Of a stretch of DNA of 64,000 nucleotides, positions 1 through 8,212 are shown in pieces. The translations under genes and the position numbers were made by a program. Numbering within the stretch: position 1 is the stretch's first letter; every line of letters begins with the position of its first letter. The notes beneath the pieces were generated by a model. The model searched no databases. It was not told where the DNA came from and saw only the letters and a program-made list of their open reading frames with translations. Source of the stretch: Flavobacterium sp. (lineage in GTDB: Bacteria > Bacteroidota > Bacteroidia > Flavobacteriales > Flavobacteriaceae); assembly GCF_027531705.1 (NCBI RefSeq), contig NZ_JAPZSP010000020.1, positions 124,001 through 188,000 on the forward strand. Direction: 5' to 3'.

Positions 1-475
1 TTCCTGCAAATTTTTGAGTTTTTACACCAAGTTCATCAAATGTTTTTAAGATAATTGTTGTGGATGATATTGATAAAATTACACCTAAGAAAATGCTATT
101 CATTTTATTCCAATTCATCAATTGACCTACAAAGAAACCAATTGCAACCATCGCTATTATTTGGGTAAGAGCAGTTATTGAAGCCGTTCCGCCAACTTTC
201 ATCAATTTTTTGAAACTAAATTCAAGTCCAAGGCTAAACAAGAGAAATATAACTCCTATTTCTGCCCAAACTTCAACACTATGCATATCTCTAACTGTTG
301 GAAACAAATCGAACTTGTTTCCTGCTAAAAATCCTGCTACCAAATAACCCAAAACTAAAGGTTGTTTCAGCATTTTAAATAATAAAACTGCAATAGCAGC
401 AGTAATTAGGATTAAACCTAAATCACTTATCAAATCAGGTAAATGAACCGCAGAAGCTGCTAAAAAGATAGACAT
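1..475 (-). CDS. Cation:proton antiporter (CPA2/KefB-like), N-terminal part, cut by window edge
   Basis: The reading frame starts at an ATG at 473-475 and runs leftward out of the window, so only about 158 N-terminal residues are visible. They form hydrophobic segments with the family hallmarks GYLVAGFLAG and EIGVIFLLFSLGLEFS, which are typical of the first helices of CPA2 sodium/hydrogen and Kef potassium/proton antiporters in the inner membrane. Whether the missing C-terminus carries RCK/TrkA-N domains (Kef-like regulation) cannot be seen. It lies upstream of nothing visible and about 90 bases downstream of the purB stop, so it probably has its own transcript. The family call is firm; the transported ion is not determined. 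Confidence 0.85.
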   Translation of the reverse strand, partial: MSIFLAASAVHLPDLISDLGLILITAAIAVLLFKMLKQPLVLGYLVAGFLAGNKFDLFPTVRDMHSVEVWAEIGVIFLLFSLGLEFSFKKLMKVGGTASITALTQIIAMVAIGFFVGQLMNWNKMNSIFLGVILSISSTTIILKTFDELGVKTQKFAG

Positions 476-562
476 AAATTTGAATTTTTACTAAAATAAC
501 AAAAAATCTGCTTTAATCAAAAAGACCAAAGCAGATTTAAAGAAATTATAACAAAAAATAGA

Positions 563-1906
563 TTAAATCCCCAAATAATTACTTGGGCTAATCTGCATCA
601 ACTCTACTTTAATTTCATCTGAAACTTTTAAGGTTTGTATAAAACTATGAATCGCTTCTTTATTGATAACAGAATTGGTTCTTGTCAAGTCCTTCAAAGC
701 TTCATAAGGATTTGGATAGCCTTCACGACGCAAAATCGTTTGAATGGCTTCGGCTACAACTGCCCAGTTTTTTTCTAAATCTTCAGCAAATTTAACTTCG
801 TTCAAAACTAACTTGTTCAATCCTTTTAAAGTTGCTTCAAAAGCGATTAAAGTGTGCCCGATTGGAACTCCAATGTTTCTTAAAACTGTACTGTCGGTCA
901 AATCGCGTTGTAATCTTGAAACAGGTAATTTAGCAGAAAGATGTTCAAAAATCGCATTGGCTATTCCTAAATTTCCTTCTGAATTTTCAAAATCTATTGG
1001 ATTTACTTTGTGCGGCATGGCTGACGAACCAACTTCTCCAGCTTTTATTTTTTGCTTAAAGTAATCCATCGAAACATAAGTCCAAATATCTCTATCTAAA
1101 TCGATTAGAATAGTATTTATTCTTTTTAAAGCATCGAAAAAAGCAGCGAAATGGTCGTAATGTTCTATTTGTGTAGTTGGAAAAGAATGCTGTAATCCTA
1201 AAACATTTTCAACAAAATCAGTTCCAAATTGCTTCCAATCGGTTGCTGGATAGGCTACATGGTGCGCATTATAATTTCCAGTTGCGCCACCAAATTTAGC
1301 AGCAAAGGGAATATTGAATAACAATCGTAGTTGCTCTTCTAAACGCTCTACAAAAACCAAAATTTCTTTTCCTAAACGGGTTGGTGAAGCTGGTTGACCA
1401 TGTGTTCTAGCCAACATTGGAACATCCTTCCACTCTATTGCAAGTTCTTTTAATTTGGCAATTACCGAAATTAAACTTGGCAAATACACCTTTTCAAATG
1501 CTTCTTTAGTAGAAAGTGGAATGGCAGTGTTATTGATATCTTGAGAAGTTAACCCGAAGTGAATGAACTCTTTATATTTTTCTAAACCTAATCCGTCGAA
1601 TTTACTTTTGATAAAATATTCAACTGCTTTCACATCATGGTTGGTTGTTTTTTCGGTTTCTTTTATCCAAAGTGCATCTTCGGTTGAAAAATTGGTATAA
1701 ATTTTACGCAAATCTTCAAAAACGGATTTGTTTACATCAGAAAGTTGAGGCAAATCGGCTTCACATAAAGCGATGAAATATTCTACTTCTACTAAAACCC
1801 TATATTTTATTAATGCTTCTTCTGAAAAGAAAGGAGAAAGCGAAACGGTTTTGCTTCTGTATCTACCATCAATTGGAGAAATAGCGTTTAATTCTGTTAG
1901 TTGCAT
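563..1906 (-). CDS. purB: Adenylosuccinate lyase
   Basis: The 447-residue protein belongs to the fumarase/aspartase superfamily and has the family length. The signature loop SSAMPHKVNPIDFENSEGN, with the mobile catalytic serine, is intact, as are TSQDIN and the ARTHGQPASPT segment that shape the active site. It is expected to cleave SAICAR and adenylosuccinate, releasing fumarate, in purine synthesis in the cytoplasm. The ATG at 1904-1906 is preceded by a TAnnTTTG-type -7 element at 1932-1939, which supports this start. Gene order to the sirtuin (same strand, about 110 bases apart, separated by an A/T hairpin) suggests separate transcription. A high-confidence housekeeping call. Confidence 0.97.
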   Translation of the reverse strand: MQLTELNAISPIDGRYRSKTVSLSPFFSEEALIKYRVLVEVEYFIALCEADLPQLSDVNKSVFEDLRKIYTNFSTEDALWIKETEKTTNHDVKAVEYFIKSKFDGLGLEKYKEFIHFGLTSQDINNTAIPLSTKEAFEKVYLPSLISVIAKLKELAIEWKDVPMLARTHGQPASPTRLGKEILVFVERLEEQLRLLFNIPFAAKFGGATGNYNAHHVAYPATDWKQFGTDFVENVLGLQHSFPTTQIEHYDHFAAFFDALKRINTILIDLDRDIWTYVSMDYFKQKIKAGEVGSSAMPHKVNPIDFENSEGNLGIANAIFEHLSAKLPVSRLQRDLTDSTVLRNIGVPIGHTLIAFEATLKGLNKLVLNEVKFAEDLEKNWAVVAEAIQTILRREGYPNPYEALKDLTRTNSVINKEAIHSFIQTLKVSDEIKVELMQISPSNYLGI

Positions 1907-1931
1907 GTTGTTGTGTTGTTGTTTGAAAGTG

Positions 1932-1939
1932 CAAAAATA
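1932..1939 (-). promoter_or_regulatory. Candidate -7 element upstream of purB
   Basis: On the minus strand this reads TATTTTTG, matching the Bacteroidota primary-sigma -7 consensus TAnnTTTG, 26 bases ahead of the purB ATG. No convincing TTTG -33 element lies at the expected spacing. Confidence 0.5.
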
Positions 1940-1953
1940 GTTAAACGATTTTA

Positions 1954-2025
1954 GAATATAGAAAATAGAACAAAGAAAATAGACTATCCACGGAATCTAT
2001 TTTCTATTCTCTATTTTCTATTCTC
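1954..2025. repeat. Imperfect A/T-rich inverted repeat between the sirtuin gene and purB
   Basis: Two 30-base arms at 1954-1983 and 1996-2025 are close reverse complements (about 24-25 of 30 positions) built from TAGAAAATAGA units, with a 12-base loop. The right arm includes the stop codon of the sirtuin gene. On the minus strand the hairpin lies just beyond that stop, so it may act as a weak transcript end or protect the 3' end, but it lacks a GC-rich core. It could equally be a simple low-complexity repeat. Confidence 0.5.
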
Positions 2026-2710
2026 TTGTTCGCAATTTTTCTCTTAAAAACGGAACACCTTCGGTTGCATTCATCGGAATTATTTCCAACGGATTTGACA
2101 AATCATAAATAGTGGCTGGATTTGGATCGATATAAAAAATAGGAACATTTTTATTGGTATAGTGCAACAAACCAGCTGCAGGATAAACTTGCATGGAAGT
2201 TCCAACAATTACAAAACAATCAGCTTGTTGGCTAATTTCGATTGCTTCTTCTAGTGCTGGAACGGCTTCACCAAACCAAACAATATGTGGTCGCAGTTGA
2301 TTTCCGTTTGGGTCAACATTGCCAATATTTAAATCGCCATTCCAATCTAAAATATAGTTTTCGTTTTTGGTACTTCTCACTTTTAGCAATTCACCATGAA
2401 GATGCAACACTTTTGAACTTCCTGCTTTTTCATGCAAATTATCCACATTTTGAGTTATGATATGCACATCAAAATCAGATTCTAATTTAGCTAAAGTTTT
2501 GTGACCCAAATTGGGTTCAACGGTTTGCAATTGTCTTCGTCTTTGATTGTAAAAATCTAAAACTAATTCTTTATTTTTACACCAACCTTCGGGCGAAGCA
2601 ACTTCCATTACATCATGACCTTCCCATAGTCCGTCGGCATCTCTGAAGGTTTTGATGCCACTTTCTGCTGAAATTCCAGCACCGGTTAAAACAACTAATT
2701 TCTTTTTCAT
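2018..2710 (-). CDS. SIR2-family NAD-dependent deacylase (CobB-like) lacking zinc cysteines
   Basis: The 230-residue protein has the sirtuin Rossmann motifs GAGISAESG (residues 10-18), FRDADGLWE, TQNVD near 86-90, the catalytic histidine in LHGE (His105) and LRPHIVWFGE. The pair Tyr54-x-x-Arg57 matches the SIRT5/CobB pair that binds succinyl or other acidic acyl groups, so a desuccinylase-type activity is plausible. The zinc ribbon between His105 and RPH is short and holds no cysteine; the only cysteines are at 44 and 165. Zinc binding is therefore apparently lost. It should remove acyl groups from lysines in the cytoplasm, consuming NAD. The family is certain; the acyl preference is inferred from the two residues. 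Confidence 0.9.
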   Translation of the reverse strand: MKKKLVVLTGAGISAESGIKTFRDADGLWEGHDVMEVASPEGWCKNKELVLDFYNQRRRQLQTVEPNLGHKTLAKLESDFDVHIITQNVDNLHEKAGSSKVLHLHGELLKVRSTKNENYILDWNGDLNIGNVDPNGNQLRPHIVWFGEAVPALEEAIEISQQADCFVIVGTSMQVYPAAGLLHYTNKNVPIFYIDPNPATIYDLSNPLEIIPMNATEGVPFLREKLRTRE

Positions 2711-2762
2711 AATATTGGAACGCAGATGACACGGATTTGCGCAGATTTTAAAATTGATTTAG

Positions 2763-2906
2763 TTTTTAAACACATATATACACAGACTTTAATTAGATAC
2801 TATAGATTTTATAGAAATGTTATTTTTTTCACATAGTCTATAAAATCTATAAAAAGCGAAGCGACTTATATAGTTTATTATTATCTATGTTTCTATGTGT
2901 TTAAAA
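2763..2906. repeat. Nested palindromic intergenic element (MITE-like)
   Basis: The 286-base gap between the sirtuin gene and trmH holds a nested palindrome. The outer arms, TTTTAAACACATA at 2764-2776 and TATGTGTTTAAAA at 2894-2906, are perfect reverse complements. The inner arms at 2801-2815 and 2837-2851 (core ATAGATTTTATAGA) are also perfect over 15 bases. There is no open reading frame inside. The arrangement looks like a small non-autonomous mobile palindrome or a long hairpin RNA; no second copy is present in this window, so the mobile interpretation is inference. Confidence 0.55.
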
Positions 2907-2971
2907 TTTGACTATAAAATTAGTGAATTTGTTCTAAAATAGAGATTCGTTTTTATTAAATCTTGTTTTAC

Positions 2972-2979
2972 TATTTTTG
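2972..2979 (+). promoter_or_regulatory. Candidate -7 element upstream of trmH
   Basis: TATTTTTG fits TAnnTTTG and ends 17 bases before the ATG at 2997. It makes the in-frame TTG at 2991 an unlikely start, because that codon would sit at or just after the transcription start. No -33 TTTG is seen at 17-23 bases. Confidence 0.45.
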
Positions 2980-2996
2980 CAAAAATATTTTTGAGA

Positions 2997-3656
2997 ATGA
3001 TCGATTTAGACTATTTAGCCTTTTTAGAAAATATACTTACCGAAAAAAGAAAAGAACGTTTTTTAGAAGTTTTAAAAAACCGTACCAACCATTTTACAAT
3101 TGCTATAGAAGATGTTTTTCAATTGCATAATACTAGCGCAGTAATGCGAAGTTGCGAAGTTTTTGGGATTCAAGAACTAAATGTAATTGAAGAAAAATTT
3201 GGCAAACGAATTGACAAAGAAATTGCAATGGGTGCACAGAAATGGGTTGATGTTAATCGATTTAATGCTGTTCAAGATTGTATTGATACACTAAAAGGCA
3301 AAGGTTATCAAATCATTGCTACAACACCTCATAACGATTCTTGTCTAATTCATGAATTTGATATTTCAAAAAAAAGTGCTTTGTTTTTTGGTACCGAAAG
3401 AGATGGACTTTCTCAAGAAATTATTGACCAAGCCGATGGTTATTTGAAAATTCCAATGGTTGGTTTTACTGAAAGTTTGAATATATCGGTTTCGGCAGCA
3501 ATTATCATCCAAGATATCACTAACAGATTGCGACTTTCAGACATTAATTGGCAATTATCCGAAGAAGAAATTTTAGAAAAAAGACTTCTTTGGGCAAAAA
3601 ACACCATTAAAGATATTCAACGAATTGAGGAACGATATTATTCTGAAAAAAAATAA
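2997..3656 (+). CDS. trmH: tRNA (guanosine-2'-O-)-methyltransferase, SpoU/TrmH family
   Basis: The protein (219 residues from the ATG at 2997) is a SPOUT methyltransferase. It shows motif 1 NTSAVMRSCEVFG, motif 2 FFGTERDGLS and motif 3 GFTESLNISVSAAI, the three blocks forming the deep trefoil knot that binds S-adenosylmethionine. The arginine of motif 1 and the asparagine of motif 3 are present. The TrmH-like length and the C-terminal extension past the knot favour methylation of G18 in the tRNA D-loop over an rRNA target. The frame can be opened at a TTG six bases upstream, but the ATG is preferred. The stop lies one base from that of the convergent neighbour, leaving no room for a classical terminator. 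Confidence 0.92.
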   Translation: MIDLDYLAFLENILTEKRKERFLEVLKNRTNHFTIAIEDVFQLHNTSAVMRSCEVFGIQELNVIEEKFGKRIDKEIAMGAQKWVDVNRFNAVQDCIDTLKGKGYQIIATTPHNDSCLIHEFDISKKSALFFGTERDGLSQEIIDQADGYLKIPMVGFTESLNISVSAAIIIQDITNRLRLSDINWQLSEEEILEKRLLWAKNTIKDIQRIEERYYSEKK

Positions 3657-3657
3657 C

Positions 3658-4425
3658 CTATTTTTTCTTCAAAACTTTATATTCTTCGTGGCATTGTGTG
3701 ATGGCTTCGAGAATTTGCAAATCATTTGCCGATTTTGCGAAAGCCTCTGAATAATTACATCGTTGCAACAATTCTGGTATTTCGTCCTTATCAACTCCAA
3801 GTATGATTGATAATGTTTCTCTATCGAACTTATTTTCTAACATTGCTCTAACTGAAGGATCTTTCTTCATTTCCTTTAGTCGTTTTAACTCTTTAGGTTT
3901 TTTTCCGAAAAAATTATATAACATATCCGCTGGATTGAATAGAGAACCCATAACTTTTCCAAAAGCACTAGGCGAATATTCTCCTGCCTCGTAACCTTGT
4001 TCTAATCCTGAAATACTATAACGATAATTTTCTCTTGAAGGAATCAATTTGGTATCAATTTCAAGATAACCTGTTAACATGTAGGGTTGGATAATTACTT
4101 CTTCAAGCGCAATGGCTTTTTCAGTTAACTTTATTGTAGTAGTTTTATTTTTAATCCAGTCATTGGTAACACGCATTTTTATAGATTGAAAACCAACCAT
4201 AGATAAATGTAGTGTGTCATTAACAGAAGCGCTCAACTCAAAATATCCTTTTGAATCAGATACGGTTGCTTTTGCTTTATTCAAGTTAATAATATTTACA
4301 TTGGAAACTGGTATAAAAGTGAATTCATTCACAATTGTTCCAGAAATTGATTGAGTAGTTGTGGCTTCTTGCGCTCCAACGGTGTTAGCAAGTGCAACTA
4401 AAAAAAAGACTACAAAATATCTCAT
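3658..4425 (-). CDS. Exported protein with carboxypeptidase-D-like regulatory (CarboxypepD_reg-like) domain
   Basis: The 255-residue product starts with a signal peptide (MRYFVVFFLVALANTVGAQ, cleavage near residue 19). Residues about 25-110 form a small beta-sandwich of the CarboxypepD_reg-like/DUF4480 type, marked by ISGTIVNEFTFIPVSNVNI and SKGYFELSASVNDTLHLSMVGFQS. In Bacteroidota this module is common at the N-terminus of envelope and TonB-dependent proteins. The remaining charged residues (about 115-255) match no family I recognise, and there is no beta-barrel or T9SS sorting domain, so it is probably periplasmic or on the inner face of the outer membrane. It is not obviously in an operon with the helicase upstream. 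Function unknown. Confidence 0.75.
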   Translation of the reverse strand: MRYFVVFFLVALANTVGAQEATTTQSISGTIVNEFTFIPVSNVNIINLNKAKATVSDSKGYFELSASVNDTLHLSMVGFQSIKMRVTNDWIKNKTTTIKLTEKAIALEEVIIQPYMLTGYLEIDTKLIPSRENYRYSISGLEQGYEAGEYSPSAFGKVMGSLFNPADMLYNFFGKKPKELKRLKEMKKDPSVRAMLENKFDRETLSIILGVDKDEIPELLQRCNYSEAFAKSANDLQILEAITQCHEEYKVLKKK

Positions 4426-4512
4426 ATTTGGGTTTTAAAACGATAAAAGTAATAAAACAAATAAGATAAAATTGTAGTCTTCAATTTTTTATAAGAAAAT
4501 TAACTAAATGAC

Positions 4513-6444
4513 TTAGCTTTTTCTTGGTCTTCTTGGTCTAGATGCGTCACCAAAACCTTCCGAACGTCTTGGAGCTCTTTCTGAACTTCCTTCTGTTCTT
4601 GAAGAATCAAATCTTCTTGCTGGTCTTTCGCCTCTTTCAAAACCACCTGGTTCTCTTCTTGGAGCTGCACTTTTAAAACTGCCTTCTCTTGGTGCTCTTT
4701 CTGAAAAACCACCTTCTTTTCTTGGTCCAAAACCGCCACTTCTTGGTGCAGAACTTCTTCTTTCGCCACCAAAACCGCCACGTCTTTCTCCGCCTCCACT
4801 TCTACCATTATGATCACGTCTTCCGCCACCATCATTTTTAGAAATTTCAACGTTTATTCTTCTTCCGTTTAGATCAAAACCATTTAAGATTTCCATTACT
4901 TTATCAGTATGTTCTCCGTCAGTGTTAAAGAAAGAGAAACCTTCTTTTACATCTACTTTGAAAACGTCATCACGACCTAAATCTAAAGTTTCTTTTAAGA
5001 AATCTTTCAATTGCATCCAATCAAAATCGTCTCTTGAACCAATATTTACGAAATATCTAACTGGATCACCAGCTCTAATTTCTCTTGGTTCAGAACTTCT
5101 ATCACTTCTTTCACCACCTTTTTCACCTGATAAATCACGTTTCTTTTTGTAGTAATTGATGAATCGATTAAATTCTACAGAAACCATTTTTTTGATCAAC
5201 TCTTCTTTAGTCAAACCATCCAAAACCTCGTTGATAGCAGGAAGATAGTTGTCTATTTCGTGGTCAACTTCGGTATCTTTGATTTTATTAGCTAAGTGCA
5301 ACAATTGAATTTCACAGATTTCCATTCCAGAAGGAATCGTTTTCTCTTCAAATTTTTGTTGGATGATTCTTTCGATAGAGGATATTTTACGTAATTCACT
5401 TTTAGTGATTATTACGATAGAAGTTCCTAATTTACCAGCACGACCAGTTCTTCCTGAACGGTGATTATAGGTTTCAATTTCATCAGGTAATTGATAATTT
5501 ACTACGTGAGTAATATTATCAACGTCAATTCCACGAGCTGCAACGTCAGTAGCAACCAACATTTGAATTTGACGACCTCTAAAAGATTTCATTACACCAT
5601 CACGTTGCGCTTGAGATAAATCTCCGTGCAATGCTGCGGCACTGTAACCATCTTCAATTAATTTTTCTGCAACAGCTTGTGTATCTCGTTTTGTTCTACA
5701 AAAAACTACAGAAAAAATATCTGGATTAGCATCTGCTAAACGCTTTAACGCTTCATAACGATCACGAGCGTTTACACAGTAAAATTCGTGTGAAACGGTT
5801 GCAGAACCAGAGTTTTTAGTTCCAACTGTAATTTCAGCTGGCGAAACCATGAATTTTTTAGCAATTCTGGCTACTTCTGCAGGCATTGTTGCCGAGAATA
5901 ACCAAGTGTTTTTTTCGTCTGGAGTATCGGACAAAATCGATACGATGTCTTCATAAAAACCCATGTTCAACATCTCATCGGCTTCGTCTAGAATACAATA
6001 ATTGATGTTTTTAATGTTTACAAGACCACGGTTAATCATGTCTTGCATTCTACCTGGAGTTGCCACAATAATTTGTGCTCCACGTTTAATTTCTCGGGCT
6101 TGTTCTGTAATGCTTGCGCCACCATAAACTGCCACTGTATGTAATCCTTTTACATATTTTGAGTAAAGTTTAATCTCGTTGGTGATTTGTAAGCATAGCT
6201 CACGCGTTGGTGATAAAATTAACGCTTGTGTACTTCTGTCTTCAGCATCAATTTTTTGAATCAGTGGAAAACCAAAAGCTGCCGTTTTCCCTGTACCTGT
6301 TTGTGCTAAAGCGACTAAGTCTGTTTCTTGTTCCAATAAGACTGGAATGGCTTTTTCTTGCACTTCTGACGGATTCTCAAATCCTAGATCTTTGATCGCC
6401 AGCAGTAACGACTCATTCAGACCTAATTGTTCAAATTTATTCAT
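4513..6444 (-). CDS. DEAD-box ATP-dependent RNA helicase with DbpA-like RNA-binding domain and Arg/Gly-rich tail
   Basis: From the ATG at 6442-6444 the protein has 643 residues. The RecA1 core shows the Q motif, AQTGTGKT, PTRELC, TPGRM, DEAD and SAT; RecA2 shows ATDVAARGID and HRSGRTGRAG. Residues about 460-535 resemble the DbpA RNA-binding domain (VRYFVNIGSRDDFDWMQLKD...INVEIS). The last ~100 residues are a low-complexity tail rich in Arg, Gly, Ser and repeated GGF/RAPR units, probably disordered and RNA-binding. This layout is that of CsdA/DeaD-type helicases acting in ribosome assembly and cold adaptation. An in-frame TTG upstream lies inside the -7 element at 6466-6473, so it cannot be the start. 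Specific role within the DEAD-box family is inferred. Confidence 0.93.
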   Translation of the reverse strand: MNKFEQLGLNESLLLAIKDLGFENPSEVQEKAIPVLLEQETDLVALAQTGTGKTAAFGFPLIQKIDAEDRSTQALILSPTRELCLQITNEIKLYSKYVKGLHTVAVYGGASITEQAREIKRGAQIIVATPGRMQDMINRGLVNIKNINYCILDEADEMLNMGFYEDIVSILSDTPDEKNTWLFSATMPAEVARIAKKFMVSPAEITVGTKNSGSATVSHEFYCVNARDRYEALKRLADANPDIFSVVFCRTKRDTQAVAEKLIEDGYSAAALHGDLSQAQRDGVMKSFRGRQIQMLVATDVAARGIDVDNITHVVNYQLPDEIETYNHRSGRTGRAGKLGTSIVIITKSELRKISSIERIIQQKFEEKTIPSGMEICEIQLLHLANKIKDTEVDHEIDNYLPAINEVLDGLTKEELIKKMVSVEFNRFINYYKKKRDLSGEKGGERSDRSSEPREIRAGDPVRYFVNIGSRDDFDWMQLKDFLKETLDLGRDDVFKVDVKEGFSFFNTDGEHTDKVMEILNGFDLNGRRINVEISKNDGGGRRDHNGRSGGGERRGGFGGERRSSAPRSGGFGPRKEGGFSERAPREGSFKSAAPRREPGGFERGERPARRFDSSRTEGSSERAPRRSEGFGDASRPRRPRKS

Positions 6445-6465
6445 ATTATATTTTAAAATTGGGTG

Positions 6466-6473
6466 CAAAGGTA
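6466..6473 (-). promoter_or_regulatory. Candidate -7 element of the DEAD-box helicase gene
   Basis: TACCTTTG on the minus strand matches TAnnTTTG and ends about 20 bases before the ATG at 6444. It overlaps the alternative TTG codon and so fixes the downstream ATG as the start. Confidence 0.5.
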
Positions 6474-6579
6474 GGTTTTAAAAACAATATAAACTAATTT
6501 GTTGTTTTTTGATTTTCAAGCAGTTGACATAATTGAATTTAAAATTGATTGTTAGAAAGTGTTCAAGAAAAATATTGTT

Positions 6580-7155
6580 TTATAGATTTTTACAAAATTC
6601 AACCAACTTTTTTACCGCTTTTCCTCTATGACTAATAGTTGATTTTTCTTCAATAGAAAGCTCTGCAAAAGTTTTTGAATAACCATCTGCAACAAAAATT
6701 GGGTCGTAGCCAAAACCATTATCTCCTACTCTATTTTCTATGATTTTGCCGTTTACAATTCCAGTAAAAAGGTGTTGTTTTCCATTTATATTTAAACAGA
6801 TAACTGTTTTGAAGTTGGCATTTTTGTTGGTTTTATCTTTTAAATTTTTTAAAACCTTGTCAATATTTTTTGAATCATCTTTGGGTTCGCCAGCATATCT
6901 TGCCGAAAAAACACCTGGTTCTCCATTTAAAGCATCAATTTCTAAACCAGAATCATCTGCAAAACAGTTGAAACCATATTTTTCGGTAACATAATTTGCT
7001 TTCAAAATGGCGTTTCCTTCAATGGTATCAGCAGTTTCTGGAATATCTTCTGTGCATCCTATATCTTTTAGACTCATAATTTCTATTGAATTTGGTACTA
7101 AAAGTTGAATTTCTTTTATTTTATTTTGATTGTTGGATGCAAATACTAGTTTCAT
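6580..7155 (-). CDS. rdgB: Non-canonical purine NTP pyrophosphatase (RdgB/HAM1)
   Basis: The 191-residue protein opens with MKLVFASNNQNKIKEI, the NTP-binding start of the HAM1 family, and contains FADDSGLEIDALNGEPGVFSARYAG and the C-terminal ISHRGKA. The catalytic Asp pair in FADDSG is intact. It should hydrolyse ITP, dITP and XTP to monophosphates and pyrophosphate, keeping deaminated purines out of DNA and RNA. Length is normal for the family. It lies 40 bases after the NYN-LOTUS gene on the same strand with no promoter motif between, so the two are probably cotranscribed. Confidence 0.96.
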   Translation of the reverse strand: MKLVFASNNQNKIKEIQLLVPNSIEIMSLKDIGCTEDIPETADTIEGNAILKANYVTEKYGFNCFADDSGLEIDALNGEPGVFSARYAGEPKDDSKNIDKVLKNLKDKTNKNANFKTVICLNINGKQHLFTGIVNGKIIENRVGDNGFGYDPIFVADGYSKTFAELSIEEKSTISHRGKAVKKLVEFCKNL

Positions 7156-7195
7156 AATTGATTTATCAAGTTATTAAGGTAAAAAATGTTTTTTA

Positions 7196-8002
7196 TTACG
7201 TATATCTCAATCTAACATAAACATGTTTTATACCTTTCTTATCCGATTCACGCTCATCTATTTCGAGAATATCTGTTAATGATTTTAACATCGGTGTAAG
7301 TTTAGAAAATCCATAATTACGCGGATCAAATTCTGGTTTTTTCTTTGAAATTAAATTTCCTACATCACCCAAAAAAGCCCAGCCATCGTCATCGCCTATT
7401 GCTTCAAGTGTGTCTTCAATAAGTTCAATAGTTTTGATGTCAATTTTATTTACAACTTCTTTTGGAAGCGCCAATTCACTTGTATTTGCTTCAACTAACT
7501 TTGGAGCTGGCTTGGATGTTTTACTTGTTACAGTTCTAACTTTTCTTGTTTTTTTTATCGCACCGTCCAGAACTTCTATGTAGATAAATCTGTCACAAGC
7601 AACTATAAACGAATTAGGCGTTTTCTTTTCGCCAATACCGATAACTTTCATGCCAGATTCACGTAATCTAATGGCTAGTCTTGTAAAATCGGAATCGCTG
7701 GAAACAATACAAAAACCATCTACTTTGTCTGAATATAACAAATCCATAGCATCAATAATCATAGCCGAGTCAGAAGAATTTTTGCCGACAGTATAACTAT
7801 ATTGTTGAATTGGTGTTATGGCATGTTCGAGTAAAACAGATTTCCAACCATTTGCATTTGGTTTTGTCCAATCGGCGTAAATACGTTTGGTTGTTGGAGT
7901 TCCTAACTTTGCGATTTCTTCCATCATTCCTTTTACGTTGCTATATGGAACATTGTCGGCATCGATTAAAACAGCTAGTTTGAGTTCTTTATTGGTTGAC
8001 AT
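7196..8002 (-). CDS. NYN-domain (PIN-like) protein with C-terminal OST-HTH/LOTUS domain
   Basis: The 268-residue protein has an N-terminal NYN fold (residues about 6-150). Its predicted metal-binding acidic residues are in LIDADNVPY (Asp14, Asp16), SSDSAMIIDAMDLLY and IVSSDSDFTRLA, the pattern of LabA/limkain-b1-like nucleases. A basic linker follows, then a winged-helix OST-HTH/LOTUS domain at about 190-262 with DDGWAFLGDVGNLI and FDPRNYGFSKL. LOTUS domains bind RNA, including G-rich or G-quadruplex RNA, so the protein may be an RNA endonuclease or RNA-silencing factor; this is inference. A -7 element at 8038-8045 lies upstream and rdgB follows, suggesting a two-gene operon. Confidence 0.88.
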   Translation of the reverse strand: MSTNKELKLAVLIDADNVPYSNVKGMMEEIAKLGTPTTKRIYADWTKPNANGWKSVLLEHAITPIQQYSYTVGKNSSDSAMIIDAMDLLYSDKVDGFCIVSSDSDFTRLAIRLRESGMKVIGIGEKKTPNSFIVACDRFIYIEVLDGAIKKTRKVRTVTSKTSKPAPKLVEANTSELALPKEVVNKIDIKTIELIEDTLEAIGDDDGWAFLGDVGNLISKKKPEFDPRNYGFSKLTPMLKSLTDILEIDERESDKKGIKHVYVRLRYT

Positions 8003-8037
8003 AATGTAGTGTTGATTTTTGAAATTAAAATCAAATT

Positions 8038-8045
8038 CAAAGATA
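8038..8045 (-). promoter_or_regulatory. Candidate -7 element of the NYN-LOTUS/rdgB unit
   Basis: TATCTTTG on the minus strand, 36 bases ahead of the ATG at 8002, matches TAnnTTTG. No -33 TTTG is seen. Confidence 0.5.
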
Positions 8046-8068
8046 CAATGTTTTTTTTGAAAACGAAT

Positions 8069-8183
8069 GCCCTAGCCGTGATAGCAGTGGAAATCCTGTT
8101 ATTGCGAGATTACAAAGTTCCTGCTTACTACTAAATACAAACTCGCAATAACAGATTGGAACGGATAGCGCGATTAGCTCCTT
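8069..8183 (+). repeat. Structured intergenic repeat, copy A
   Basis: The element begins GCCCTAGCCGTGATAGCAG, continues TGGAAATCC, has a perfect 13-base stem (8096-8108 with 8142-8154, CTGTTATTGCGAG against CTCGCAATAACAG), and closes with GATTGGAACGGATAGCGCG and ATTAGCTCC. A second copy at 18712-18841 shares the flanking blocks but has a different stem sequence. It lies directly upstream of the -7 element of the alpha-oxoamine synthase gene. It contains no gene and could be a structured RNA leader-like repeat or a mobile palindrome. Confidence 0.7.
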
Positions 8184-8212
8184 AAAAATTATGAAATAAT
8201 ATATAAAATAGT

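Noticed and set aside
744..1064. 106-residue frame opposite purB
   Set aside because: Antisense to conserved purB sequence, with no supporting promoter or homology.
4500..4850. 116-residue open frame in the helicase tail region, rich in Val, Glu and Lys
   Set aside because: It is an alternative frame over the low-complexity Arg/Gly tail of the DEAD-box helicase and has no independent start context or family pattern.
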